A DNA stretch of 64,000 nt from Colius striatus (GCF_028858725.1 NC_084759.1:134336171-134400170), one strand, 5' to 3'; counted from the first letter of the stretch, positions 13,635 through 26,645 are shown. The notes: generated by a model not told the origin, from the sequence alone. Made by a program: numbers and translations.

Positions 13635-14869
13635 TCAGGCACTGGAACATTGACCTTAATTTATCGGCAACATGGCACACCGAGTCATTCTCATTAGCAA
13701 ACTGAACATCTCCCTCTGCTTCTAGGAACTGAGCTGATACAGCTTTTCAAGAAACTGTGCCTGTTGTCAAAACTCTCCTGGGATGGGTACTATGCCAAAC
13801 TAGGGAGCACTTCAGCACTTAATTTCTTCCTGATGCAAAGATGTTAAGAGGCCAAAATCCCTGCTGCATTTGGAGTGGAGCACATAAGCAGATTTCACTT
13901 TTCCTTGTTTACAGGATGCCTCTGGAACTGATCTGCCACACAGCTCCACTGTTTTACTGAAACCCATACTCATGGTTTTTATTATAATTACAAGTCCCTT
14001 TTGTCCTTCAGAAACGTAAATCCTCAAGCAGTGGCTGCTACCTTTAATAGAAGCAATAAATCCAGAGCTGGCACAAACACCTTCCTCTCAGAAACTCTAT
14101 CATGTAAGCATGGAGAGTATTGTCACTCTGTGACCCATTTTTGCTGTTTACTTTTTGGAATGCAGAGACGCTCATATTGCTCAATCGTGCTGCCATTGTA
14201 ATACACATCGTACTGTTGGTAGTATCTCTGCTTGGGTCAAAATAAGGAGAGCTAGCAGAATCTTTGAAGGCTCAGAGATAGCCAAGCCTGAGTCCTAAAC
14301 ACTTCTAGTTCTGCATGAGATTGGCAGCGCTGCCCTTCCATGAGAGAGCACATAGACGCTGCTGCAGCATAGCACAGCATTCAACACTGAAGCTTGCTTT
14401 CCCCCCACAGAAATAACTACATAGGTGTAAAGCAGCTTTTTACAGCTCCAGCAGCACCTCAGCCATGGTGGGAGCTAACACAGCTGTTTCAGTTTTTAGA
14501 AGCCACAAACCTAAAAAAAACCAACCCAGCAAAACAGACCTAGGAGAAATAATTGCAGGATGTACAAACCCCAGGCCTTAAATCAAAACATATTTGTTAG
14601 TTCAAGATAAAACTCACAACTGAAGTTTCATAGTACTTGTGGCTCAAGCTAAAGCTTGAAAAGAATAAAGTAGAGCCTACCTCTCCCAAAGATGGTCCTA
14701 AAAGTTATGTCAGCTCCAGCACGTAAGTTACAGAAGGTCGCGAGCTAATCACTGGCCCTCCCTCTGAACTTGCTCTCCTCCCTTCTAGCTAAGGTGCAGC
14801 ACGGGAGCACTTAAACGCGGCCCGAGGACTGAGAAATGCCTGGTTTTTTGGCCGGGAGAGGAAGCTGGC

Positions 14870-15690
14870 TGGAGGAAAGCCCTCATCGCCACGCCGCCAG
14901 CCGCCCGCTCCCGCGGGGAGCCTCCCGCGCCCCGGGGACACTCCGCCGTCCCCAAGCGGGACAGGCAGCCGGGGCCATGGCGGCGGGGAGGAGCCCGCGC
15001 CGCCGCGCGCACAAGACAGCCACGGGAAAGGGCACGGCGGGGTGCTCAGCCAGCCGGGACACAAAGTTGCCGCACCTCGGTCTCGGTTCGGTCTCGGACA
15101 GCGGGACTGGGTCCCGGGAGCTCTTCGGCACACCCCTTACCTGCGCCAAAATCCCTGCGGGCCCTCCCGGGGCGGCCGCGCCTCTGCTGGCTCCGAACAA
15201 CCTCCGCCGCCGTCCGGTCCGGTCCGCGCCGCTCCGCTCCGCTCTGCCGCCCGCCCCGTCCCAGCCGGCCCCGCCCGCGCCCCGCCCGAGACCGCCCCCG
15301 CCTCGCACACGGTGACTGGGACCCAGCGGAATCGGGCTGGGCTGGCGCCGCGCCGGGCTCTCGCCTCGCTCCTCGCCCCGGGGCCGGGCCTCCCCGACGG
15401 GGCGGGAAGGCAGCGCCGGGTCGGACTGGCGCCCTGATTGGGCCCGATGGCAGTCACTCGGCGCCGCAGGCGAGCGGAGGGCGGGGCGGGCGCGGCACAG
15501 GGGACCCGGTCTGAGCTCTCCCCCCCACGGCCCTGGGACTCGGCCCGGGTTGCCCCGGCCCGCCCCCATCCGCCCCGCCCGACAGGAGCCTCTGGAGGCA
15601 CCGCCCGCCGCCGCTCCCGGGGCCCGGGGCAGTGTCAAGGGTAGGGCCGGGCCGGGCAAGGCAGGGACAGCTACGCGGCCGCGGGGCTCC
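14870..15690. promoter_or_regulatory. CpG island promoter
   Basis: Very GC-rich, CpG-dense sequence in an otherwise AT-rich window, with sharp edges. GC boxes (CCGCCC/CCCGCC) cluster at 15245-15305, 15485-15500 and 15560-15580. A CCAAT box on the minus strand is at 15437-15441. The arrangement of CCAAT, GC boxes and then a minus-strand splice donor fits a TATA-less housekeeping promoter firing leftward. A divergent plus-strand transcript is possible but unproven. Confidence 0.9.
15141..15240 (-). other. PPFIBP1: Probable non-coding first exon, inferred PPFIBP1
   Basis: On the minus strand the island ends in TTTTGGCGCAG|gtaagg, with exon end at 15141. This is a near-perfect donor placed 100-160 bp downstream of a GC-box cluster. 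The start (about 15200-15250) is a guess. No recognisable start codon context is present, so the exon is likely 5' UTR. Identity is inferred only from conserved order: in mammals PPFIBP1 (liprin-beta-1, a scaffold at focal adhesions and synapses) lies downstream of ARNTL2 in the same orientation, with SMCO2 between. SMCO2, or an unrelated gene, cannot be excluded. Confidence 0.4.
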
Positions 15691-16028
15691 CCTGCCTGAG
15701 GTGGGGTTGAGACGGCCGCAGGTCCCTCAGTTCCTGTGCCCCTCACAGCGGAGCAGCCCGGAGTGCCCCAGCGGGCTGCCCGCCCGTGGTGGCGGCGCTC
15801 CCTGTCATTCTTCAGAATCCAGCCCTGTCCGGCCTTCGGGGACAGTTCCATCCTCCTGGAGCCATCGCACCCATTGCCGGCCTCAACAATAATGAACGCA
15901 TTGGGGATGGGTGCACACCATCACGGCGTTCCATCCCACCCCTACAACCAGCCATGCCCTGCTTCATGCATGGCAAAATGGTGGACAGGAGGCCTGAGAT
16001 ACCACTCCTTCAGGAGCAGAGCCAAAGA

Positions 16029-16232
16029 ACCATAGAATCATTCTGGTTGGAAAAGACCTTTAAGATCAAGTCCAACCACTAACCCGTGTCCCTCTGCACC
16101 TCAGCTATGCGTCTTTTAAACATCTATAGGGATGGGGACTCCACCACCCTCCTGGACAGACTGTTCCTTATGCTTAACAACCCTCTCAGTGAGAAAGTTC
16201 TTCCTAATCTCTAATCTAAAACTCCCTTGCCA
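16029..16232 (-). repeat. CR1 LINE 3' fragment
   Basis: A minus-oriented CR1: ccatagaatcattctggttg, aaaagacctttaagatcaag, ccaccaccctcctggacaga, then agaaagttcttcctaatctc. It lies just outside the CpG island promoter. Confidence 0.92.
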
Positions 16233-19200
16233 TGCAACTGTCAGGCCTGGGGGCTCAGCTTGGTGGCCAGGCTGGGTCCAACCAACTAACTCTTAATTTT
16301 GTTTTGAGTTAACCAAGCCCTCATTTGGTTTGTTTTTTCTTTCCTAATTTCTTCCTCCCATCCTCTGCCCAAAGGCTGGGTTAGACAAAACTCTTAATGT
16401 AATGCTTTTCTGTGTGGAAAAAATGATTTGGTTGCGCTTCATTTCTGACCATAACTTCTAAAAAAAAGTGGAAGTTTCGAGTCGAAAGCATGTTGAAAGC
16501 CGGCATTTCAAATTCTCAACAAAAATGGGGACATACCACATACTGTTGAAGCACAGTTTGCAAAGAGGGCAAGTTGATGCAAAATACTGGGGTTTTTTCT
16601 GGCAAGTTACTGGCCACACAGTTGCATTGATCACACACCTGTAGCATGTCTCAGGTTAAACAGAGGAATCGAGTTTGAGATGTGCGATTAAAAATACCTG
16701 TTCTTCTTTGGCATCTTCTATTTCCAGTAGTTCTGTTTCCAGACAGGGTAACAGTGGCCCTTCTGAAGTGGCTGGAGCTGGGCTTGCCCAATAACAACCA
16801 CTTGCAACAAATATTGATTCCTGCTGTAGCCTGGTATTTGTAAGCCTTGTCTTTTCTGAATTGACTGTTCTGTTGATCCATTTCTTTACACTTTAATTCA
16901 TTTTTAATTCAGGGAGCAAAGATTTTTATGAAGGAACCTAATACAGAAGGGCTTCGTTGGTCAGGGTGGCGTATGAGTCCGTTCTCTCTGAAAACAAATC
17001 TGAGCTGACAGAAATGTTTGAAACAACTGAATTCTTTTCATCAAAGAAAATACCTATGCAAGTTATGACAAATCTCTGATAAGGCTTTCTGGCTTGCTTA
17101 TCTCTCATCTTCCAGAATTAACTTAGCCCTTTTTACTCCAGGCTGGTTTACAAGGAAAGGTTCATTTTCTCCACCTTTATGAAAACACAGCAGCCTCTGA
17201 GAAGGCAAACATCTCACTGGCTCATCTCTCCCATGAAGGGCCATGGGAGGTTACAATGAGTAAGAGTATTTTTCATCATTTCCAACAGGAGCTCTTCCCT
17301 CACTTTGCAATGGAAAGACCTACCGTCTCTGTGGCTACAAATCAATAAATGGCATTGAGCCTGGTATTTCAAGAGCTGTCAGAGGCATTTTGAAGGCACA
17401 GTACACACTGTCTTACATGATTTTGTTTGAGTCTTCTGTGCATGCACAGCATGGTACAACCAGGGAGACGGTGTTGTGGTATGGTTATGTTCCAGAGGCA
17501 AAGCACCTGATCAAACAGCAATGGACAGCACCTTCTAAAATCTGTGGCGCATATGTTCCGTGGCTTTCCTCACGACTCCTTGCTGAGTGATAAACACAGC
17601 GCAGTTTTGAATGCAGTTACCCTTACTACATTCTCACAGGCATTGCTGTCTCATTTTACACAGTTTAAGTGACCCACCTTAGTTAATTGGGAGTGTTAAT
17701 GACTTGTAGTGATCCAGAATTTCAGCTTCCTCTGGAAGCAATATGGTTTTAGCTTCATGATGGCCATTAGCCCCATGCCTCAGTGTCAGCTCATGGACAG
17801 GGCCCTGAAATACCATAATGAGCCCTGTACATCGCAGCCAATTTTTAATTTATTACATTTTTAAACCTCATCACCTTTCTGAGCCCCAGAAGTTTTCCTT
17901 TCCACCAAACCCATGCCCCAAAGTAAGCAGCTGAAAGAGCCAGGGGATCTCCTTCCTGCAGAGCACTGATTTCACACTCAGGCTGTGCAAGGCTTTCATT
18001 TCAGGACAGCTTAGAAAGTGGATCCTGCAAGTCACTCTCTTTGTTCCCAGACGACTATTAACCCCGAAGTTAAGCCAGGGTATTTTCAGGTCAGGTCTCT
18101 GCTACTGAGTCTTCTGGCACAGTTGTGTCAGCCAGAGCTGTGATAAGATCCTCTGAGGGCAGAGCTGTGCCAGCAAAAGCACCTTGTGCAGAAAAAATGG
18201 TGCTTTTGTCTGGGTAGCTTATTTCGCTCGAGGAAGCTGGAATTTGCTCTCTTAGCAAAAGCACAGCTTTACTGTTGGAAGCTGCATCTGCTTTGGAAAT
18301 GTTTGCTTATTTGACCAACTATTGTCGCTCTGCTGTCAAAGCTGTCCTGGCTTTCAGCTACCTGAAGTATCCTTACTGTTAACTACTTAACAGAGCTAAT
18401 TGTTATAGCAGAAACCTCAAGCTTTGGTATGACACTGTGTCCAATCCTGGAACAAAGCACTGGACAAACAGTTTCTAGCTGTCAAATCAATAATTTAACC
18501 TTCCTCCTCATTTTCAGATTCCCCTCCAATCCCTTCCTAAAAAGGAACAGGGAGGAGAGATTTGAACACTGGTTCAAAGACTTAATTCACAGCAGCCAAA
18601 GTACAAAATGCCCTCAAACTGTACCCCCCAGAATGGTCAGACTTCTGACCTGAGCTGCCACATCCCCAAGTCTTCCCACAGCCAAGCTTTTGTAAACACT
18701 GTAGGAAAAGCCCCTCAAACTAAACCTACTGCTGAACAGGTAGAAGGGATGCTGCCTTGGCCCTGCTGTGCTGGCTAGACAGATCTGCTCAGAGCTGAAA
18801 TGCTCCACACAAGAGGTTTCAGAGTTTCTAGTTTAAACTCCACCAGAAAGAAAGTGGTCATTTAAGAAACAACCAATTTTTTTCCTGTGCATAAGATTTT
18901 TTTCAGATGCCCCTAGTCCTATGAGGTGGGGTAACCTGTGGGCTCAAGAGCCTCCAGCTGCAGTATGGGGTGACGCTGCAGCAGGAGGAGGCAAAGCATA
19001 TCACATTTCCATTTCAGAATCTGCAAGCTAAGGGTTAGTAAAAAAAATCTGTCTGTGAAGAGTCTTGCTGAAGGCTGAAAGAGACTGAGTCTCCCAGAAA
19101 GTGCTGGAAAGAAGTTACTGTTTCACACTGGTATAATCCATGCTGTCTTTGTGGCCATCAACAGCCTGTCAAGATGAGCAGTCATGTATTTAACCTTGTG

Positions 19201-19261
19201 CAATTAGCCCCTGAAGATCAAGAAAAAGCAAAATCAAGTTCTTTCTCAAGTGGGCAAGAAA

Positions 19262-19299
19262 GTCTTTTAAACATCTATAGGGATGGGTACTCCACCAGC
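19262..19299 (-). repeat. 38-bp CR1-derived scrap, near-copy of 16111-16148
   Basis: The sequence gtcttttaaacatctatagg gatgggtactccacca matches 16111-16148 almost exactly. No other part of CR1 surrounds it. Confidence 0.75.
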
Positions 19300-22212
19300 C
19301 TGAAGACCAAGATAAACCTGAGAGGTGTGTCAACGTGTATCTGAAAAAATAGTATTATTATGGAGAAGGTGCTGCAAGTTTTACATAAAGTGCGAGTAAG
19401 AGAAAACCTCCTGGCTTAAGCAGGAATCACAAGAAGCTGGGCTGGAGGAGTCCCGTACATAATAGCTCTTGAAAAGACTGTGTTTCAGATGGGCTTTGTC
19501 TTCCCATTGTTTTGAATGACTACTGTCATTAAAAACAGGAAAGGAGATATTACAGTCCAAAAGTCCATTTACGTTCTTAAATATCTGCAAGCCTACAAAC
19601 ATTACTTTTCTCTCCCCAGAAGTCTCACATTCACTCATTTAGCTATAATTTTGTCTTAACTTGGCTGAAATACCCATTAGGTTCATGTACATGCCATTGT
19701 CACAGGATTCTCTGCACTTCTGGGTCAGCAGACAATCCTTAAACTCAGGAGCTGCTTTCTGGTATACTCAGGAAAGCTAACTGCTTGATCAAGAGCTAGA
19801 GAGGAGCCCTTTGTGTACTCAAGGTGTTTAGATTTGGGCACAGGAAAAAGTGTTCAACAGCTTAGTGGTATGTAAGAGCCATCAGAAACTGGCATAGAGG
19901 TAGTGGCACTAACTTTTACTGGTAGGCCTCACTGGGGGAAAGTACCAAATAACCACATTTCCACTGAAATGTGCACACATGACTCATACAATGATCCAGC
20001 AGCAAGGCTAATACGGGAGTCTATGAAGTACTGTGAAGTGTTGCCAGAGGAAAACTGGCATGGTGGCTGCAGCAGGGCCTAACAACACTGCTAGAAATTC
20101 AAGTTTGTAGCACCTGCTTAATCTGAAGGAGACTTTTCTTGTAGATGCAGCCAAATTCCTTCCTAGTGCAGCTTGCACTATTAATCATGCCTGACCTCAC
20201 CACTACACTTTGTCTGTGCCTGACTGGTGACTCCACCCTACACCTAAGCTTCTGTGCCCCCACCACTGGTGTAACTCTCACTATTCGTTTTCCACTCATT
20301 CTGAGTTCTTACCGCTCTGTTTTGCGTGGCACTGTTTACCTACACACATGGCCTTATCACCGTTTTGTTCCTTTCATAATCTCATTCCCATTCCCTGGGG
20401 AAATGTATGCATTTTTGCCTTTTTTTTTTCCCCTCAGGTTCTCAGATGTGAAACACATCTCAAAGCATGTCTCGTGGTTCAGTTTGTTCTCGGTACCAAC
20501 TTCTAGACTGCACTGATGAATAACTGCTAGTGCTACTGAATGCAGTCCTTTTACAGTTCTGCTAAAACCAGCCTTGCAGGCACACCCAAAAGCCTTCTGG
20601 CAGGGCTCTCCAGCATGTAAAGCCCTAGTACAGGGATAACATGCCCTCCTGGAGACACTCCATGGTGCCTAAGAAGAAGCTGAGGGATAAGAGGTGAAGG
20701 ATGCATCTTGCTTCATAGTGTGACACCGTAGAAAGTCTCCTGATCAACCCTGTGAGCAAGGTAGTGCATTTGCACAAGGCAGAGCAGCTGAGGAGCCAGT
20801 GGTGCTGGCACAGCCTGCCCCCTGTGGCACACGGATGGCTAAAGCAGTGGCTGCGTGGTGCCAGCCCGGCTGCCACAGCTGCCCATGTCTGTGCCTGGGA
20901 CGCCGTCAGTTGAACCGTAGTGACTGACTCCAGACTGTACAATGAGTCAGTGTCAAAGGCAGCTGAGCCAGTCAGCTTCCAGCCTCAGCCCTGATCAGCC
21001 TTCAGGAGCTAAAAACAAGGCTGGTTCAGACATTCCTGAAATACCGAGGCACAGAGAGAGCCGCAGGGGAAGGTGACAGTGTCCTTGCGTAGATGAGAGC
21101 AGGAACTGCATTTGCTTCCCATTTCTAAGAGCCTGAGATATGTGTACCTTGTTTGTTCCTGGACTGACTCCTCTGGATATGCGTTTGGCTGGTGACTCAC
21201 TGAGGTGGGAAGTGAAGCCAGGCTCCCAGGCTAAGTCACCCCTAGTGCATGCAGGGTAGGAAGGGATGCTTTCAGGTGGCAAGCACCAAGCGACTTCATC
21301 ACTCAAATTTACTAAAATCTTCTGCTCTAGAGAAACAAGAGGTGGTGAGCAAAACCTTAGGGGCTGACAAGGGTAGTCACTGAGCTGTCTCACTGTATCA
21401 GTCAGCGTGATACTTGATGTGCTCCAAGCAAAATGACGGTCAACCCAAAACAGGGATTATTTTATTCTGAAAGAAAGAGAAACATGGGAAATACAGCTCA
21501 GAGGGAGCACAGGAAGATGGTCATCATCAATTTAGCTACTATCTATTTTGGTCTCCCTATCTTTCTCTCTCCAGAGATTTTACACCATAGGAATGAGGAG
21601 ACTAAAGCTTCTGTTCATGGAAAAAAACCTATTTTTTATGTTAGGAAAAACACCAGAATGATCTTTCTTCTCCACATCACTTGTGAGCCCTGTCTTTTTG
21701 TGTTAAGGCTAAGGAGAAGACACAAAGGGATTTTGTTTAAGTGAAGAGTAAGTCGTGTCTGAGTTACTATGGCTGATAGGAACAGTTTAGAAATAGAACT
21801 TCACTAAGCTTATAGAATTAAAACATTTACATTATTTACCCAAAACAAACAATTCAAGGAAAGTTCTTGAGACAAACGATGAGGAAAAAATTAAAATCAC
21901 ACTTCTGCAGTCGTTTCAGAAGGTGTGCGGGATAAAGCTGAATTTCAGTTATCTGCTAGTTAACAGGAGAAAGAATTGCATCTGCCTGTTATTAAAGTCT
22001 CTGAACATCTTACTGAAGTTATGATACAGGCAATTCAAGTGTAGGTGTCAAACCAGATTTTCAGATTGTATTTGTTCAACATATCTCTATTAAAGCTCAT
22101 CACATGTTTTAACTTCCATCCCAGATAAAGTGTTGATTTTGACATTTTGAAGGAAACAGAGCAACGCATTTGGGACAAAGAGATGACGACTTACGATTTT
22201 CAGGAACAGCAG

Positions 22213-22662
22213 TGTCTGATCACCTGATTTTCGGGTTTGGGCTAGGATAGGGTTAACTTTGATGAGGAAGTAGGAAGGAGCACATCATGGGCAGCAGACC
22301 CAGGCTGGCCAACAGGTGTTGGATATGATACTGACCTCATGCCCAGTACATACAGGCAGGGAGCTAATCGGGGGAGGCGCTGCAGAACCACAGTTTCAGC
22401 TGCCAGTCAGGAGCGGTCCTGTCAGGTCCCAGGGGATGAGCAACTGCAGCCCGCACCATTCCTTTTGTATATCCCCTCATTTACTGTTATAACTGATTTT
22501 CCTGAACTTGTTTCTTCTTATTGTTGCTCTATTAAACTCTTATTTCAACCTACGCAGGTTTTTCCCCTTTTTCTCTGGTTCCCTTCCCCGCTCTGCCGGG
22601 AGAGGGAGGAGTGAGCGAGTACCCTCGTGGTTCATTGTCCCCGGGTGGACAAAACCACAACA
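22213..22662 (+). repeat. 5' LTR of the provirus
   Basis: 450 bp from TGTC to CA. It aligns to the 3' LTR through gggctaggatagggttaact and cattccttttgtatatcccc. It has an extra stretch of about 15 bp just inside the left end and a diverged GC-rich segment around 22360-22430. The poly(A) signal ATTAAA is at 22531-22536. Confidence 0.92.
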
Positions 22663-22667
22663 TTATT

Positions 22668-22685
22668 TGACGCCCAACGCGGAGC
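22668..22685 (+). other. Primer-binding site, tRNA-Lys-like
   Basis: The 18 nt starting six bases after the 5' LTR fit the complement of the tRNA-Lys 3' end (TGGCGCCCAACGTGGGGC), with three G-to-A or T-to-C type mismatches. The mismatches are in keeping with decay. Confidence 0.75.
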
Positions 22686-22939
22686 CCACAGGGTTGAAAT
22701 TGGACAGAGTGGGCTGAAACAATTTTCTTGTGTACATTTCTGATATTAGTTAAAAAGTTGCTGGTCACAATGTTGATTTATATGCTGAAATCGTGTTGGC
22801 CAATAATTTGTCATATGCACTATATGCACTCTGTGATAGTGTTTATTGCCTTTGGAAAAGGGATGAAAGCACTCATTCTGATGTACTGGTTGATATTGGC
22901 TTATGGTATGGTTGTTTCACTGGGTATAGAGCTAGGCTA

Positions 22940-24250
22940 GTACTTGTACATGACTTGGTTTTCATTTCTGCAACTTGGATGTTTCTTCTCAGAATTTAGT
23001 GTCAATAATGACACTCAGTTCATGGGAAAAATGGAGGGACATAATTTTTCCATTTTTTCCATCCTCCCTTACTCATTCAGGTTAACCGCAATAGCTTTTG
23101 ACAATTCGGAATACACTTGGGATGTCCCAGCCATCGTGGGTTTATTGCTCTGTCCTCTAGGTAGGGTGTTTTTCTTGGGTAGGGTTGCAAAATTTGTTTT
23201 TCAGACTGTTATGAGGTTGGGCAGCTATGGAGGGATTGACATACAGAAGAATATGTACAGATATTGGAAGAGTTTTTCACTTGTACAGATTAGGAATGTC
23301 ACCCTAGCAACAACTGTGGCTATTCAAACCGAGGCAACTGATGCTGTTGCTGCCCTAACTCCAACAGCAGACACTGTTTCTGAATCAGAGAATCAACCTG
23401 TGCCAGTGTCAGTTGCTCCTGTCCAGGAAAAGAAATACACTAAAAAAATCAGTTCACCTTATGAGGGGTGAAGATGAACCAGGGTCATCACGGGAGCTGG
23501 AGGAAGAGTCAGAGCCAGAGATAATCACCCAGTCCTTGTCCCTGAGTGAACTGCGAGAAGTGCAAAAGGATTACAGACACCACCCAAGCGAGCACATTGT
23601 CGTCTGGCTGCTCTGATGCTGGGAAAATGAGGCCCACAGTTTGGACTTGGAGGGCAGGGAAGCCAGGCAGCTGGGCTCTGTGTCCCAGAATGACGGCATT
23701 GACAAGGCAATTGGAAGAAAGACAGAAGTCCTCAGCCTCTGGAGAAGACTTTTGTCAGGTGTGAAGGAAAGATACCCCTTCAAAGAAGATATCGTATGCC
23801 ACCCAGGCAAGTGGACCACAATGGACAAAGGTATCCAGTAGCTGAGGGAGTTAGCTGTGCGGGAAATGATTCATAATGAGCAGTCACCAACAGACCCAGA
23901 TGAGATCCAGTGCACGCAGTCTATGTGGCGAAGATTTCTGCAAAGTGCACCATCATCTTATGCCAGTTCAGTGGCAATCATCTCCTGGAAAGAAGGCGAG
24001 GGGAAAACAGTGGGGGAAATGAGTGTTCAACTAAGGCAATATGAATAAAGTCTGTCTTCCTCCCTACAGGCTGTTGTCTCGGCTGTAGATAAAATGTCAC
24101 AAGAGTTCCGCCAGTTCAAAGAAGGTTGTCCTGCCCTCCACTTGTCTGAGTCCATAATTCAGCTATTAGTAGATGTCCCTCTGTTCAAGAGAGAGACTAT
24201 AGAGGGTACACACCACGAGGTCCTTTGTGGTCTTACCTGCAGGATCAGGG
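22940..24250 (+). pseudogene. gag remnant of the provirus
   Basis: Matrix/capsid-like coding pieces are scattered over the three frames. An open stretch at 22944-23471 runs into an acidic PGSSRELEEESEPE linker and a LSELREVQKDYRHHPSEH capsid-start-like segment near 23415-23610. Later pieces at 23640-24048 are separated by stops and frameshifts. No CCHC zinc knuckle could be seen. It is non-functional as it stands. Confidence 0.7.
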
Positions 24251-24538
24251 AGAGAACATGAACAAGTGGCGTAGGTAACCTACTTCGGCCTTAAGGGCAC
24301 GGTCATGGGAGTTATGGGGAAAAACAGTTACGAGAAGCAATTTTTCCTAGAAAGATGCCGCTCCAGTTCTAGTGAGCAGCCCCCTAGACAGAATAGAAGG
24401 TTTGATCTCAATTCTGATCCCTTCGAGGGGACTTCTAGCTCTTTTCTACAAAAAGTATCCAATGACTGCCATGGCCAGTACTAGGGAGGCCCTGCCTCCA
24501 GCCAGGTGGAGGAGAGGGACAACCGAGTTTATTGAACA

Positions 24539-24790
24539 ATGTGGATCCGATGGCCTGGCACATCAAACCCACAAGAGTACAAGGCTTTAGTGGATACTGG
24601 AGCACAGTGCACTCTGATGCCATCAAGTTGTAAACAGATAGAATCCATTTGTATTTCTGGAGTGACAGGGGGATCTCAACAGCTAACCTTGTTAGAAGCT
24701 GAAGTCAGTTTAACTGGGGATGAGTGGCACAAACACCCCATTGTAACAGGCCCAGAAGCTCCGTGTATCCTGGGCATAGACTACCTTAAG
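24539..24790 (+). pseudogene. Retroviral protease remnant
   Basis: The aspartyl protease active-site triad appears as ALVDTGAQCT with DTG at 24593-24601, followed by a hydrophobic-Gly C-terminal segment near ILGIDYL (24769-24786). The frame continues into reverse transcriptase without a stop in this copy. Confidence 0.85.
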
Positions 24791-24949
24791 AGAGGGTATT
24801 TTAAGGACCCAAAAGGGTACCGGTGGGCCTTTGGTGTGGCTGCAGGGGAGACAGAGGAAATTGAACAACTGTCCAGCATGCCCGGCCTCTCAGAGGACCC
24901 TTCTGTTGTGGGGTTCCTGATGGTCAAAGAACAACAGGTGCCAATTGCA

Positions 24950-25752
24950 ACCACAACAGTGCACCGGCAGCAATATCGCACCAGCAGAGATTCAGTGATT
25001 CCCATTCATAAGTTGATTCGCCAACTGGAGAGCCAAGGGGTGATCAGCAAAACTCACTCACCCTTTAACAGTCCCATATGGCCAGTGCAAAAGTCTAGTG
25101 GAGACTGGAGACTGACAGTGGACTATCGTGGCCTGAATGAAGTCACGCCACCACTGAGTGGCGGACATGCTGGAACTCCAATACGAACTGGAGTCCAAGG
25201 CAGCCAAATGGTATGCCACCATTGATATTGCCAATGCATTCTTCTCAATCCCTTTAGCATAAGAGTGCAGGCCTCAGTTCGCTTTCACTTGGAGAGGGGT
25301 TCAGTATACCTGGAATCGACTGCCCCAGGGGTGGATGGTGGGGATGGCCCCACCATCTGCCATGGACTGATCCAGGCCACGCTGGAGAAGAGCGAGGCCC
25401 CAGAACACCTGCAATACATTGATGACGTTGTGTGGGGTGACTCAGCAGAGGAAGTTCTTGAGAAAGGGAAGAAGATAATTCAAATTCTTCTGAAGGCTGG
25501 TTTTGCCATTAAAAGAAGTAAGGTCAGAGGGCCTGCACAGGAGATCCAGTTTTTAGGAATAAAATGGCAGGATGGACGTCGCCATATCCCAATAGATGTG
25601 GTCAGCAAAATTGCAGCCATGTCTCCCCCAACTAGCAAAAAGGAAACACAAGCTTTCCTAGGTGTTGTGGGTTTTTGTAGAGTGCACATTCCAAATTACA
25701 ATATGATTGTGAGCTCTCTCTACCACGTGACATGGAAGAAAAATTATTTTTA
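24950..25752 (+). pseudogene. Reverse transcriptase remnant
   Basis: Recognisable RT motifs: SPFNSPIWPVQKSSGDWRL and VDYRGLNEVTPP near 25055-25155; QYIDDVVWG, with the catalytic YIDD at 25415-25426; and FLGIKWQDGRRHIP near 25552-25590. A frameshift near 25160 and stops at 25259 and 25751 break the enzyme. Confidence 0.9.
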
Positions 25753-26645
25753 ATGGAGTCCTGAACAGCAACAAAATTTTGAACAAATTAAACAGGAGAT
25801 GGTTCATGCAATGGCGCTTGGGCCAGTCCGGACAGGACCAGATGTTAAAAATGTGCACTACACCGCAGCTGGGGAGAATGGCCCTACTTGGAGTCTTTGG
25901 CAGAGAGCACCTGGGGAGGGTCGAGGCCGATCCCTTGGGTTCTGGAATCGCGCATACAGAGGATCCAAGGCCTGATACACTTGAACCGGGAAGGAGATAC
26001 TGGCAGCATATGAAGGAGTTCAAGCTGCGTCAGAAGTGATTGGCACAGAAACGCAACTTCTCCTAGCATTCCAACTGCCAGTGCTGGGCTGGATGTTTAA
26101 AGGGAGGGCCTCCTCCATACATGCAACTTATGCTACATGGAGTAAGTGATCAAACAATGAGCTCGTGTAGGAAGTTCTAGCCGCCCTGGAATTCTGGAAT
26201 TGATCACGAACTGGCCAGAGTGTGAAGACAGTGAAATATCACCAGAAAAGGAGGCAACCCGTGCTGAAGAGTCCCCATCATACGGGGAACTTCCAGAAGA
26301 CAAGAAGCGGTATGCCCTGTTCACCGATGGTTCCTGTCATCTTGTGGGGAAAAATGGGAGTTGGAAGGCAGCTGTGTGGAGTCCCCTACGCAAAGTTTCA
26401 GAAGCTGCAGAAAGAGAGGGTGAATCGAGCCAGTTTGCAGAGGTAAAATCCATCCAGTTGGCTTTAGACATTGCTGAATGAGAAAACTGGCCGAGGCTTT
26501 ATCTCTACACTGACTTATGGATGGCTGCAAATGCTGTGTGGGGAGTGGTTACAGCAACGGAGGCAAAACAACTGGCAACAACGGGGCAAACCCATCTGGG
26601 CTGCCCCAATAAGGCAAGACATTGCTGCTCGGCTGGAGAAGCTGG
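25753..26645 (+). pseudogene. RT connection and RNase H remnant
   Basis: After the stop at 25751 the connection domain continues in broken frames. RNase H is recognised by YALFTDGSCH (26311-26340), SSQFAEVKSIQLALDIAE (26428-26481), then a stop. The usual YTD motif falls in another frame just downstream, so the domain is broken. Confidence 0.85.

Larger units (their letters stand above)
1..14780. other. Non-coding stretch, probable first intron of the gene starting at 15.1 kb
   Basis: Outside the three LTRs and the CR1 scrap noted separately, I see no exon with convincing homology and splice sites. Moderately GC-rich patches at about 5.8-6.5 kb and 7.3-7.9 kb have open frames, but codon content, lack of homology and both-strand openness argue against genes. 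If the CpG island drives PPFIBP1, this is intronic. Confidence 0.5.
15690..22212. other. Intergenic stretch, no gene seen
   Basis: Apart from the two CR1 pieces I see no convincing exon, RNA gene or further transposon. A GC-richer patch near 20.7-21.3 kb has open frames on the minus strand but no recognisable domain. Confidence 0.6.

Noticed and set aside
14883..15851. Long minus-strand open frame (322 codons) and several others over the CpG island
   Set aside because: GC-rich DNA has few stops. The frames are open on both strands, rich in Arg/Pro/Gly/Ala, and cross the strong splice donor at 15140.
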